The notes beneath the pieces are model-generated. The model ran no database searches and had not been told where the DNA came from. It worked only from the letters and a program-made list of their open reading frames with translations. The position numbers were made by a program, and so were the translations under genes. Shown here one piece after another: positions 1-8,754 of a stretch of DNA of 64,000 nucleotides. The DNA comes from Lonepinella sp051851555 (lineage in GTDB: Bacteria > Pseudomonadota > Gammaproteobacteria > Enterobacterales > Pasteurellaceae): assembly GCF_051851555.1 (NCBI RefSeq), contig NZ_JBPDVH010000006.1:67877-131876 (forward strand), in the 5' to 3' direction. Within the stretch, counting starts at the first letter, position 1. Each line of letters starts with the position of its first letter.

Positions 1-718
1 AGTTCAGAATAAAGATGATGTATTTCTGACACTAAACAAATCTGGAATTGGCCCTGTTGTTGCAGCTGACATCACCCACGATGGTGATGTAGAAATCGTA
101 AATCCTGAACATGTAATTTGTCATTTAACTGATGAAAATGCGTCTGTTAATATGCGTATTCGTGTACAACGTGGTCGAGGCTATGTGCCTGCTTCCGCTC
201 GTGTACATGCTCAGGATGAAGAACGTCCAATTGGTCGTCTGTTAGTAGATGCTTGTTATAGCCCTGTTGACCGTATTGCTTACAATGTAGAAGCCGCACG
301 TGTTGAACAGCGTACTGACTTAGATAAATTAGTTATCGAGTTAGAAACCAACGGTACTATTGATCCAGAAGAAGCAATTCGTCGTGCTGCAACAATTTTA
401 GCGGAACAGCTTGATGCATTCGTTGATTTGCGAGATGTTCGTCAGCCAGAAGTCAAGGAAGAGAAACCGGAATTTGATCCGATTTTACTCCGTCCTGTTG
501 ATGACTTAGAGTTGACAGTTCGTTCTGCTAACTGTTTGAAAGCAGAAACAATTCATTATATCGGTGACTTAGTCCAACGTACTGAAGTTGAGTTATTAAA
601 AACACCTAATCTTGGTAAGAAATCACTTACCGAAATTAAGGATGTCCTCGCTTCACGTGGTCTTTCACTTGGTATGCGCCTTGAAAATTGGCCACCAGCA
701 AGTATTGCTGAAGATTAA
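1..718 (+). CDS. rpoA: RNA polymerase alpha subunit (3' part)
   Basis: The 5' end lies outside the window; the reading frame is open from base 2. The visible part covers the end of the N-terminal assembly domain, a linker rich in E and K, and the C-terminal domain with its helix-hairpin-helix (TPNLGKKSLTEIKDVL), which contacts UP elements and activators such as CRP. It ends in the usual LENWPP segment. The subunit nucleates polymerase assembly. rplQ follows after 40 bases, as at the end of the bacterial alpha operon, so co-transcription is expected. The ATG at 152 is an internal methionine and not the start. Confidence 0.98.
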   Translation, partial: VQNKDDVFLTLNKSGIGPVVAADITHDGDVEIVNPEHVICHLTDENASVNMRIRVQRGRGYVPASARVHAQDEERPIGRLLVDACYSPVDRIAYNVEAARVEQRTDLDKLVIELETNGTIDPEEAIRRAATILAEQLDAFVDLRDVRQPEVKEEKPEFDPILLRPVDDLELTVRSANCLKAETIHYIGDLVQRTEVELLKTPNLGKKSLTEIKDVLASRGLSLGMRLENWPPASIAED

Positions 719-758
719 TGGTCAGTTAGGTTAAGATTTTTCTGAGAAGGATAAGGTC

Positions 759-1145
759 ATGCGCCATCGTAAGAGTGGTCGTCAACTAAACCGTAATAGT
801 AGTCATCGCCAAGCGATGTTCCGCAATATGGCAAGTTCATTAATTGGTCACGAGATCATTAAAACAACTGTGCCAAAAGCAAAAGAATTACGTCGTGTAG
901 TTGAGGCGTTAATTACATTAGCAAAAGTAGACAGCGTAGCAAATCGCCGTTTAGCTTTCGCTCGTACACGCAGCATTGAAACTGTTGCAAAATTATTTAA
1001 TGAATTAGGTCCACGTTTTGCTCAACGTGCTGGTGGTTACACCCGTATCTTGAAATGTGGTTTCCGTGCAGGTGATAACGCTCCAATGGCATACATTGAG
1101 TTAGTAGATCGCCCTGAAGTAACAGCTGAAGCTGCTGCGGAATAA
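759..1145 (+). CDS. rplQ: 50S ribosomal protein L17
   Basis: The 128-residue product starts MRHRKSGRQLNR, the typical L17 start, and has the usual length for gamma-proteobacteria. L17 binds 23S rRNA near the exit of the peptide tunnel. The start has a good ribosome-binding site (GAGAAGGA) upstream. It is the last gene of the alpha operon after rpoA and is followed directly by an intrinsic terminator. Confidence 0.98.
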   Translation: MRHRKSGRQLNRNSSHRQAMFRNMASSLIGHEIIKTTVPKAKELRRVVEALITLAKVDSVANRRLAFARTRSIETVAKLFNELGPRFAQRAGGYTRILKCGFRAGDNAPMAYIELVDRPEVTAEAAAE

Positions 1146-1161
1146 TCTAAAATTAATACCT

Positions 1162-1188
1162 AAAAAGCTCACGTTTAGTGAGCTTTTT
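1162..1188 (+). terminator. Intrinsic terminator of the alpha operon
   Basis: A perfect 11-bp stem (AAAAAGCTCAC / GTGAGCTTTTT) with a 5-base loop is followed by a T-rich tail. It lies 16 bases after the rplQ stop. Confidence 0.9.
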
Positions 1189-1245
1189 CTTTTTTAGCGT
1201 TGAAGTGATTTGAAATGTACTTTGCCGATAAAATAGAACAAAAAT

Positions 1246-1281
1246 AGTGCGGTGAAAAAAAGACATTTTTTTCACCGCACT
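1246..1281. terminator. Inverted uptake-sequence pair, bidirectional terminator
   Basis: Arms AGTGCGGTGAAAAAA and its complement form a 15-bp stem with T runs on both sides. The right arm is a perfect reverse uptake signal (ACCGCACTT) and the left arm lacks one base of the core. It sits between convergent rplQ and dld, so it probably ends transcription from dld. Paired uptake sequences serving as terminators are well known in this family. Confidence 0.75.
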
Positions 1282-1305
1282 TTTGCTTATTTTTTCCTAT
1301 TTGCT

Positions 1306-2988
1306 TTATGCCCAATATTTTTTCTTTGAGGTTTTACCTAAGCCCGGATTGAAACTATTGGTTGGATCTAACTCACGATAGAATTGACGGAGAGCCGGTT
1401 TGGCCTCATATAAATGTCCCACATTATGCTCCGCTGGATATTTTGCACCACGTTGATCGAGTAGCGCTAACATATCTTCTTCTAATTGATGGCAGTTATG
1501 GCCTTTTTTCACAATATAATCTTGATGGAAAACATGGCACATAAAATGACCATAGTAGAGCTTATGGCTAATTTTCTGGTTCATCTCCTCAGGCAAGGTT
1601 TCAAACCATTGTTCATCATTACGACGTAATGCAATATCCAACGCCACTAAATCTTCTACCTCATCCGCATGAATGGCACGATAACGAATGGCCGCAGAGG
1701 CGACAGCAAAACGATGCAACATAGCGGCTTGTGTTTCTTGTGCATTACATTCAAAATAACCGCCTTTGTCGCTCTCTGCAAAATAGCGGGCTAAATATTC
1801 TTGTGCCTCCTGAATCCCCTTGCCGCCCATTTTCACAATTAAGTGATGTTCGTATTTATCACGGTATTGACGCAAACTATCAGGCAAATGTTGTGGAATA
1901 AATTTTGAGCCGAATTGCAGGAGTTTGTCGCTAAAGTCCTGTAATCCTATTTTTTTCGCCAACCGATCCACTTTGGCTTTTAGCGCAAATAGCCCAGGAA
2001 GACGATGCGTGCCAAATTTTTTAATCACCCAGAACGTATCTTTACCGTATTCTGCCGCCACATCAAAGGCATCTCGATGGATATATTCGCCCGAAATTGG
2101 CAGTTGTTGAAATTCAGCGAGCATATGGCGACGAATATCATTTAACACTTGGGTTTGATTGGTGCCAATATAAAAAACGGCGGTGTCTTTTTCTAAGGGA
2201 AAAGTATCAAGTCGCACTGCAAAAATCGCTAATTTGCCCGCACAACCCGAGGCCTCATAATGGCGGTTAGGATCCGCATTAAAACGGGCAGGACTATCTT
2301 CATTGACCTGACGCACATGATGACAATAAGCATGATCATGACCCCGTTTTTCCGTTTGATGTACTTGTTCAGGTTGATATTGTCCCGTTTGTAAATTTTG
2401 TAAAATTTCTTCTGGTGTGCTACCCAGATCAATCCCTAAATGGTTATGTAAAGTTAGCTCACCCTTTTCATCCAGTTGAGCAAACAGGGACATTTCGGTA
2501 TAAGCTGGACCTCGTTGCACCAACGCCCCACCAGAATTATTACAAATTCCCCCGATCACCGAGGCGCCAATACAAGAAGAACCAATCACGGAATGCGGTT
2601 CACGTTGATGAGGCTTAAGTAATAATTCCAGTTCATTCAAGGTTGAACCAGGTAAACAGACCACTTGTTCCGCCTGATTAATCAACTGAATGCCACTAAT
2701 TCGCATGGCATTGATAATCACAATATCCCGATCATAATCATCACCACTCGGCGTTGAACCGCCTGTCAGCCCTGTATTGGCGGCTTGTGAAATAACGATC
2801 ACATCTGCCTCTACACAGGCTTTGAGTACCTGCCAAAATTCCACTAACGTAGCGGGACGAACGACGGCAATGGCTTTGCCAGATCCGAAACGATAGCCAC
2901 TACGATATTGTTCATTTTTGGCCGGATCGGTGATCACATAATGTTTACCGACAATTTGATGAAGTTGCTGAATAAGTTGTGTTGACAT
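1306..2988 (-). CDS. dld: Quinone-dependent D-lactate dehydrogenase
   Basis: The 560-residue protein has an N-terminal FAD-binding PCMH-type domain; the loop NTGLTGGSTPSG near residues 70-82 is the flavin-binding signature. A long Dld-type membrane-associated C-terminal domain follows. Length and layout match E. coli and Haemophilus Dld. The enzyme oxidises D-lactate to pyruvate at the inner face of the membrane and passes electrons to quinone. It stands alone after an MgtC-family gene, with 33 bases between them. The start has a GAGGGAACC ribosome-binding site close upstream. Confidence 0.93.
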   Translation of the reverse strand: MSTQLIQQLHQIVGKHYVITDPAKNEQYRSGYRFGSGKAIAVVRPATLVEFWQVLKACVEADVIVISQAANTGLTGGSTPSGDDYDRDIVIINAMRISGIQLINQAEQVVCLPGSTLNELELLLKPHQREPHSVIGSSCIGASVIGGICNNSGGALVQRGPAYTEMSLFAQLDEKGELTLHNHLGIDLGSTPEEILQNLQTGQYQPEQVHQTEKRGHDHAYCHHVRQVNEDSPARFNADPNRHYEASGCAGKLAIFAVRLDTFPLEKDTAVFYIGTNQTQVLNDIRRHMLAEFQQLPISGEYIHRDAFDVAAEYGKDTFWVIKKFGTHRLPGLFALKAKVDRLAKKIGLQDFSDKLLQFGSKFIPQHLPDSLRQYRDKYEHHLIVKMGGKGIQEAQEYLARYFAESDKGGYFECNAQETQAAMLHRFAVASAAIRYRAIHADEVEDLVALDIALRRNDEQWFETLPEEMNQKISHKLYYGHFMCHVFHQDYIVKKGHNCHQLEEDMLALLDQRGAKYPAEHNVGHLYEAKPALRQFYRELDPTNSFNPGLGKTSKKKYWA

Positions 2989-3021
2989 AAGGTTCCCTCG
3001 TTAAAATAATCACGGCGTATT

Positions 3022-3744
3022 TTATTTACTTTCCAAATCCACCCCTAAGACTTCAGGGATCAGTTTAATTTCACCATAAAGATGATGCAAGATTTCTTTA
3101 TCCTCTAAATCTGCTCGTAACACCAATTTAATTTCCCCATGATATAAATCTTTGATATTCATATCTTCAATATCACAATGCTGTTGTGCAAATAAGGCTT
3201 TGATTTTATTAATACCCGCCATATCGTTCAAGTGGACGGTGAGGGTCGCTTTAATGTCGGCGGGACGATGACGTTGTACATAACGCTGTACAATCGGACT
3301 TAAGCGAATCGCAATGAAGATCATCATGGTAGCCAAAATTGCATCAAAAAAGAAACCCGCCCCCGAGGCAATACCAATCCCCGCCGCTGCCCAAATAATT
3401 GCCGCCGTCGTTAAGCCAGAAATCGCATCATTGCTTTTACGCAAAATTACCCCCGCCCCGAGGAAACCGATACCACTAATCACTTGTGCCGCTAATCGCA
3501 TGGGATCGGTACGAATATTTTGCGACACTTCCGCATAATATTCCGCCGATTGAATCGACACAATGGTCAAAATACAGGTGGTAATTGAGATAATCACACA
3601 GGTTTTGACCCCGACAGGTTTACGTTTCAATTCCCGCTCTAAACCGATAATACCGCCGAGACACATGGCAACGCATAATTTCATTAAAATAATGAAATGT
3701 GATGAATTAATCACCGCTAAAAATAATGCTTGTATATTTTCCAT
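3022..3744 (-). CDS. MgtC/SapB-family inner-membrane protein
   Basis: The 240-residue protein has four or five hydrophobic segments in its first 140 residues, with the family signature GGIIGLERE near residue 30 and GxGFLGAGVILR further on. A soluble ACT-like C-terminal region follows. MgtC relatives act in adaptation to low magnesium and acid and in some pathogens inhibit the F-type ATPase; the exact role here is unknown. Its ATG overlaps the aroE stop codon (TAATG), so it is probably translationally coupled to aroE. No magnesium-responsive leader is visible. Confidence 0.88.
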   Translation of the reverse strand: MENIQALFLAVINSSHFIILMKLCVAMCLGGIIGLERELKRKPVGVKTCVIISITTCILTIVSIQSAEYYAEVSQNIRTDPMRLAAQVISGIGFLGAGVILRKSNDAISGLTTAAIIWAAAGIGIASGAGFFFDAILATMMIFIAIRLSPIVQRYVQRHRPADIKATLTVHLNDMAGINKIKALFAQQHCDIEDMNIKDLYHGEIKLVLRADLEDKEILHHLYGEIKLIPEVLGVDLESK

Positions 3745-4592
3745 TAGATTATCTCTTGTTCTATTAATCTATTTATCTCTGGCATGATACCTCGCCACAA
3801 GGCGAACGAATGAGCAGCTTGTCCCACTAACATCCCAAAACCGTCGCTCATGTTCTTCACACCAAGGGATTTTGCCCATGCCAAAAAGGGCGTATCGCCT
3901 TGTTTTGCATATTGCATATCATAAACAGCATGCGCCAATGACAACAGTTCTGGCGCAATGGGCACCGTTTTTCCTTGTAAGCCCAATGACGTTGCATTAA
4001 TTATCACATCAAACGGTTGCACCGAAATGTCGGTTAATTGCACCGCACTTATTTGACCATATTGGCCAAATTTATCGGCTAAATCCTGCGCTTTTTCCAA
4101 GGTTCGGTTGGCCAACACAATATGTTGCTTGGCTTGCAACAATGGTAACAATACCCCTTGGGTTGCGCCACCAGCACCTAAAATTAATAACGTTTGATGG
4201 GGTCTTAACCAACCTAAACGTTGTAAATCACTGACTAACCCCGCCCCGTCCGTGTTATCTGCATAGAGATCGCCATTCTCCAACTTTTTCAATGTATTAC
4301 AAGCTCCCGCTGTTAATGCACGTTCACTGTAAACCTGAGCAAGCTGATAAGCACGTTGTTTAAAAGGGGCGGTAATATTGCAGCCTTTCGCCCCTTGTGC
4401 AAAGAAGTCGAGGAGCTGTTGTTCAAACTGAACCTCATCACCGAGCAGCGCATCATATTGCATTATTTGTCCCGTTTGTTGGGCAAAAAAGTGATGAATT
4501 TGAGGTGATTTGCTTTGGGCAATAGGGTTACCCCAAACCGCATAGCGATCAACGGCGCGAGTATGAGGAGCAATAACGGTATTTTGTGGCAT
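3744..4592 (-). CDS. aroE: Shikimate dehydrogenase
   Basis: AroE reduces 3-dehydroshikimate to shikimate with NADPH in aromatic amino acid synthesis. The 282-residue protein shows the substrate-binding YAVWGNPIAQSKSP, the catalytic lysine in NITAPFKQRAY, the NTDGAGL motif and the NADP-binding loop GAGGATQGV. The start gives about ten more N-terminal residues than relatives, which begin near DRYAVWG, but no other start codon lies between. The ATG is three bases after the tsaC stop. The order tsaC-aroE is conserved in Haemophilus. Confidence 0.95.
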   Translation of the reverse strand: MPQNTVIAPHTRAVDRYAVWGNPIAQSKSPQIHHFFAQQTGQIMQYDALLGDEVQFEQQLLDFFAQGAKGCNITAPFKQRAYQLAQVYSERALTAGACNTLKKLENGDLYADNTDGAGLVSDLQRLGWLRPHQTLLILGAGGATQGVLLPLLQAKQHIVLANRTLEKAQDLADKFGQYGQISAVQLTDISVQPFDVIINATSLGLQGKTVPIAPELLSLAHAVYDMQYAKQGDTPFLAWAKSLGVKNMSDGFGMLVGQAAHSFALWRGIMPEINRLIEQEII

Positions 4593-4595
4593 ATT

Positions 4596-5141
4596 TTATC
4601 CCTGTCTAACAATTTGATTCGTCAATAAATCTCGAATTTCTGACGGATTTTTAGCCCCACCCACCGGCATATCGACCACTGGAAAATATTCACCAAATTG
4701 TGACCGCACTTCTTCGGCTGTTTTACAAGGGGGCAACCCCGTTAAATTCGCACTGGTTGACGTTAAAGCAAGGCCCGTCGCTTGGCATAATTGTACTACC
4801 GCCGGATGACGGCATAAACGCACAGCAATGCTGTCAAATTTCCCCGTGAGGAATGCGGGCACTTCGGCACGAGATGGCACAACCCAAGTCGTTGGGCGAG
4901 CATATTGTGCTTGTAATCTTGCCCAATGTTGTGGCGTAAAATCTTTGGTTTCAATAAATGGCAAAAGAAAATCCAACTCTGGCGCCACCAAAATCAAGCC
5001 TTTTTCTACTGGACGTTGCTTTAAAACTAACAACTTTTCCACCGCACTTTGGCTTAAGGGATCACAACCTAAACCAAACACCGCCTCGGTTGGATAAGCA
5101 ATGACCTGTTCGGATTTTAATAAATTGACTAATCTGTTCAT
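4596..5141 (-). CDS. tsaC: Threonylcarbamoyl-AMP synthase
   Basis: TsaC (YrdC/RimN family) makes threonylcarbamoyl-AMP from threonine, bicarbonate and ATP, the first step of the t6A modification of tRNAs that read ANN codons. The 181-residue protein has the YPTEAVFGLGCDP nucleotide-binding start and the TSTSANLTG motif. I chose the ATG at 5141 (MNRLVNLLKSEQ) rather than an in-frame start 13 codons upstream. That upstream start lies inside the ssb terminator hairpin, and relatives begin with MN. Confidence 0.94.
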   Translation of the reverse strand: MNRLVNLLKSEQVIAYPTEAVFGLGCDPLSQSAVEKLLVLKQRPVEKGLILVAPELDFLLPFIETKDFTPQHWARLQAQYARPTTWVVPSRAEVPAFLTGKFDSIAVRLCRHPAVVQLCQATGLALTSTSANLTGLPPCKTAEEVRSQFGEYFPVVDMPVGGAKNPSEIRDLLTNQIVRQG

Positions 5142-5164
5142 ATAATTGTATTGGTTTAAATAAA

Positions 5165-5196
5165 AAAGAAACGCTAGCACGAACCAGCGTTTCTTT
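5165..5196 (-). terminator. Intrinsic terminator after ssb
   Basis: Arms AAAGAAACGCT and AGCGTTTCTTT form a perfect 11-bp stem with a 10-base loop. On the minus strand T residues follow. It separates ssb from the tsaC-aroE group. Confidence 0.88.
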
Positions 5197-5211
5197 ATTC
5201 ACTATTGTAAT

Positions 5212-5712
5212 TCAGAATGGAATATCATCATCAAAACTATCCAACGGTGGCTCTGCGGCTGGTGGGGCTTTTTGCATTTGTTGTGGTTGGCGTGGTGTTT
5301 GAGTTGGGCGTGAGTAGCCACCAGATTGTTGTCCAGAAAACCCGCCATTATCTTGATTAAATCCGCCTTGGTTAGCATTACGGCTATCCAACATTTGCAT
5401 GACATCCCCTTGAATTTCCGTGGTGTAACGATCTTGCCCGTTTTGGTCTTGCCATTTACGGGTTTTTAAACGCCCCTCCACGTAAATTTGGGAACCTTTG
5501 CGTAAATATTCACCGACCACTTCGGCTTGACGGCGATAAAACACAATGCGGTGCCATTCCGTGACTTCACGGCGTTCTCCGGTATTTTTATCGTTCCAAC
5601 TTTCACTGGTGGCGACGCTGATATTCGCCACGGCTTCACCATTTGGCATTGTCCGAATTTCAGGGTCATTTCCTAAACGCCCCACAATAATAACTTTGTT
5701 TACTCCAGCCAT
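5212..5712 (-). CDS. ssb: Single-stranded DNA-binding protein
   Basis: The 166-residue protein begins MAGVNKVIIVGRLGND and carries an OB fold in its first 110 residues. A flexible Q/G/P-rich linker follows, and the protein ends in the acidic tip DSFDDDIPF, which recruits repair and replication partners. It coats single-stranded DNA as a tetramer. The gene is divergent from uvrA, as in E. coli, with a LexA-type box in the shared 140-bp intergenic region. Confidence 0.97.
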   Translation of the reverse strand: MAGVNKVIIVGRLGNDPEIRTMPNGEAVANISVATSESWNDKNTGERREVTEWHRIVFYRRQAEVVGEYLRKGSQIYVEGRLKTRKWQDQNGQDRYTTEIQGDVMQMLDSRNANQGGFNQDNGGFSGQQSGGYSRPTQTPRQPQQMQKAPPAAEPPLDSFDDDIPF

Positions 5713-5782
5713 AATTTCCTCGATTGACTATTAAATTACTCTGTATTTTGCCCTAAAATAAAAAAAAAATCTAGATTTTTTA

Positions 5783-5798
5783 CTGGTTATTTTAACAG
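5783..5798. promoter_or_regulatory. LexA-binding site (SOS box) between ssb and uvrA
   Basis: CTGGTTATTTTAACAG has the CTG-N10-CAG form of gamma-proteobacterial LexA boxes with an AT-rich centre. It overlaps a likely uvrA -35 element. E. coli carries an SOS box at the same place, so DNA-damage induction of uvrA, and perhaps ssb, is likely. Confidence 0.8.
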
Positions 5799-5819
5799 AT
5801 TCTTAATTTTGTGATATGC
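5792..5819 (+). promoter_or_regulatory. Probable uvrA promoter
   Basis: TTAACA (5792-5797) and TATGCT (5814-5819) are 16 bases apart and lie 34 bases before the uvrA ATG. The -35 element overlaps the SOS box, which fits repression by LexA. Confidence 0.5.
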
Positions 5820-5852
5820 TTTCCAAAATTTCACTTTTTATTGATACTCACA

Positions 5853-8684
5853 ATGAACAAAATCGACATCCGAGGGGCAAGAACCCATAATTTAAAAAAT
5901 ATTAATCTGACTATTCCACGGGATAAACTGATTGTCATTACCGGATTATCTGGTTCAGGAAAATCCTCCCTAGCTTTTGATACGCTTTATGCAGAGGGAC
6001 AACGCCGCTATGTGGAAAGCCTATCGGCTTATGCCCGTCAATTTTTATCCTTAATGGAAAAGCCTGATGTAGATAGCATTGAGGGGCTTTCGCCAGCGAT
6101 TTCTATTGAGCAGAAATCCACTTCCCACAACCCCCGTTCTACGGTGGGGACAGTCACGGAAATTCACGATTATTTACGCTTATTATTTGCCCGTGTCGGT
6201 GAACCTCGCTGCCCAACCCATAACGAACCGCTGACAGCGCAAACTATTTCGCAAATGGTGGACAAGGTGTTGAGCTTGCCCGAGGAAAGCAAAATGATGT
6301 TGCTTGCCCCCGTGGTGCGAAACCGCAAAGGGGAACATGTTAAATTGCTCGATCAAATTGCGGCACAAGGCTATATTCGAGCAAGAATTGACGGTGAGAT
6401 TTGTGATTTATCGGATCCGCCAACCCTAGAATTACAAAAGAAACATACGATTGAAGTGGTTATCGACCGTTTTAAAGTCCGAGCCGATTTAGCCACTCGC
6501 TTGGCAGAGTCTTTTGAAACGGCGTTGGAGCTATCTGGCGGTGTTGCCGTTGTGGCCAGTATGGATGACGATAACGCTGAAGAACTGGTATTCTCGGCCA
6601 ATTTTGCCTGTACACATTGTGGTTATTCCGTACCAGAATTAGAACCGCGGTTATTTTCTTTCAATAATCCAGCGGGGGCTTGCCCAACTTGTGATGGTTT
6701 GGGCGTACAACAATTTTTTGATGAAAAAAGGGTCGTACAAAATCCGTCTATTTCCTTGGCAGGCGGAGCAGTGAAAGGCTGGGATCGCCGTAACTTCTAT
6801 TATTATCAAATGCTCACCTCTTTGGCCAAACATTATCATTTCGACGTGGAAATGCCGTTTGAAAAATTGCCTAAAAAAGTACGTGATATTGTGTTGCATG
6901 GCTCTGGCAAAGAAGAAGTTGAGTTCACGTATTTAAATGATCGTGGTGATACGGTGGTTCGCCGTCATGCCTTTGAGGGTATTTTAAACAATATGGCACG
7001 CCGTTATAAAGAAACGGAATCCATGTCAGTGCGAGAAGAATTGGCGAAAAATATCAGTACACGTCCTTGTGTGGATTGTTGCGGATCCCGTTTACGCCCT
7101 GAGGCTCGTCATGTTTATATTGGACAAACTAACTTGCCTGATGTGTCAGAGATGAGTATTGGCGAGGCCTTGGCGTTTTTCGAGAAAATGGCGTTAGTCG
7201 GGCAAAAAGCCCAAATTGCCGAGAAAATTCTCAAAGAAATCAAAGAACGCTTGTCTTTCTTAGTCAATGTGGGCTTAAATTATCTTTCCCTTTCCCGTTC
7301 CGCTGAAACCCTGTCAGGCGGTGAGGCCCAACGGATCCGTTTGGCCAGTCAAATCGGTGCAGGTTTAGTGGGCGTGATGTATGTGTTAGATGAACCCTCT
7401 ATCGGTTTGCATCAACGAGATAATGAACGCTTGCTTAACACCTTGATTCACTTGCGAAATTTAGGTAACACGGTGATCGTAGTGGAACATGACGAAGATG
7501 CGATTCGGGCGGCGGATCATATTATTGATATTGGCCCCGGCGCAGGTGTTCACGGCGGTGAAGTGATTGCGCAAGGCACCGCCCAAGAAATTATGGCGAA
7601 CCCCCACTCCATTACAGGGAAATATTTATCGGGCGCAGAAACAATCGAAATTCCGAAAAAACGCACCGCACTTGATCCCGATAAAATCCTGCGTTTAAAC
7701 GGTGCGACGGGCAATAACCTAAAATCGGTGAATTTAGAAATTCCCGTTGGCTTGTTTACCTGTATCACAGGCGTGTCTGGTTCGGGTAAATCCACCTTGA
7801 TTAACGATACCTTGTTCCCATTGGCACAGAATGCGTTAAATCGGGCAGATAATATTCATTTTGCCCCTTATGAATCCATTGATGGTTTGCAGTATTTCGA
7901 TAAAGTGATCGATATTAACCAAAGCCCGATTGGACGTACCCCACGTTCAAACCCTGCAACGTACACGGGCTTATTTACCCCTATTCGTGAGCTTTTTGCA
8001 GGCGTACCCGAGGCCCGAGCAAGGGGCTATAACGTGGGGCGTTTTAGTTTCAACGTACGAGGTGGACGCTGCGAGGCCTGTCAAGGAGATGGCGTGTTAA
8101 AAGTGGAAATGCACTTCTTGCCTGATGTCTATGTGCCATGCGATCATTGCAAAGGTAAACGTTACAACCGTGAAACCTTGGAAATTCGCTACAAAGGAAA
8201 AACCATTCATCAAGTGCTAGATATGACGGTGGAAGAGGCTCGGGAATTTTTTGACGCTATTCCAGTGATTGCCCGTAAATTGCAAACGTTGATGGATGTG
8301 GGATTGTCTTACATTCGCTTAGGGCAATCTTCTACTACTTTATCAGGTGGTGAGGCTCAGCGAGTGAAGTTAGCCACCGAATTGTCTAAGCGAGATACAG
8401 GCAAAACCTTGTATATTCTGGATGAACCCACTACGGGCTTGCATTTTGCTGACATCAAACAGTTGTTGGAAGTGTTACACCGCTTACGTGATCAAGGCAA
8501 TACGATTGTGGTGATTGAGCATAATTTAGACGTGATCAAAACGGCTGACTGGATTGTGGATCTCGGGCCTGAGGGCGGTAGCGGTGGCGGTGAAATTATC
8601 GCTGTGGGGACGCCAGAACAGGTGGCTCAAGACAAAAAATCGCATACGGCGAGATTTTTGAAAGATATTTTGAAAACTGCCTAG
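5853..8684 (+). CDS. uvrA: Excinuclease ABC subunit A
   Basis: UvrA is the damage-sensing ATPase of nucleotide excision repair and loads UvrB at lesions. The 943-residue product has the two ABC modules of the family: Walker A motifs GLSGSGKSS (about residue 31) and GVSGSGKST (about 640), and two signatures LSGGEAQRIRL and LSGGEAQRVKL. It also has the zinc-binding CPTCDGLG and CEACQGDG pairs. The ATG at 5853 gives MNKIDIRGARTHNLKN, the standard start; the frame is open 14 codons further upstream but without a good start. Confidence 0.98.
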   Translation: MNKIDIRGARTHNLKNINLTIPRDKLIVITGLSGSGKSSLAFDTLYAEGQRRYVESLSAYARQFLSLMEKPDVDSIEGLSPAISIEQKSTSHNPRSTVGTVTEIHDYLRLLFARVGEPRCPTHNEPLTAQTISQMVDKVLSLPEESKMMLLAPVVRNRKGEHVKLLDQIAAQGYIRARIDGEICDLSDPPTLELQKKHTIEVVIDRFKVRADLATRLAESFETALELSGGVAVVASMDDDNAEELVFSANFACTHCGYSVPELEPRLFSFNNPAGACPTCDGLGVQQFFDEKRVVQNPSISLAGGAVKGWDRRNFYYYQMLTSLAKHYHFDVEMPFEKLPKKVRDIVLHGSGKEEVEFTYLNDRGDTVVRRHAFEGILNNMARRYKETESMSVREELAKNISTRPCVDCCGSRLRPEARHVYIGQTNLPDVSEMSIGEALAFFEKMALVGQKAQIAEKILKEIKERLSFLVNVGLNYLSLSRSAETLSGGEAQRIRLASQIGAGLVGVMYVLDEPSIGLHQRDNERLLNTLIHLRNLGNTVIVVEHDEDAIRAADHIIDIGPGAGVHGGEVIAQGTAQEIMANPHSITGKYLSGAETIEIPKKRTALDPDKILRLNGATGNNLKSVNLEIPVGLFTCITGVSGSGKSTLINDTLFPLAQNALNRADNIHFAPYESIDGLQYFDKVIDINQSPIGRTPRSNPATYTGLFTPIRELFAGVPEARARGYNVGRFSFNVRGGRCEACQGDGVLKVEMHFLPDVYVPCDHCKGKRYNRETLEIRYKGKTIHQVLDMTVEEAREFFDAIPVIARKLQTLMDVGLSYIRLGQSSTTLSGGEAQRVKLATELSKRDTGKTLYILDEPTTGLHFADIKQLLEVLHRLRDQGNTIVVIEHNLDVIKTADWIVDLGPEGGSGGGEIIAVGTPEQVAQDKKSHTARFLKDILKTA

Positions 8685-8708
8685 TGATAATAAATAAACT
8701 GGTTAGTA

Positions 8709-8743
8709 AAAAAGGGATTAAAATCAAATTTTAATCCCTTTTT
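8709..8743. terminator. Bidirectional terminator between uvrA and the transketolase genes
   Basis: A perfect 16-bp stem (AAAAAGGGATTAAAAT and its complement) with a CAA loop has A/T runs on both sides. It can stop transcription of both convergent genes. Confidence 0.9.
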
Positions 8744-8754
8744 AAGATTACATA

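Noticed and set aside
2229..2432. Overlapping open frames inside dld and other large genes
   Set aside because: They are out-of-frame shadows with no ribosome-binding site and no recognisable domain.
4596..5180. Longer start for tsaC at 5180
   Set aside because: The extra codons run through the ssb terminator hairpin, and the family starts at the ATG at 5141.
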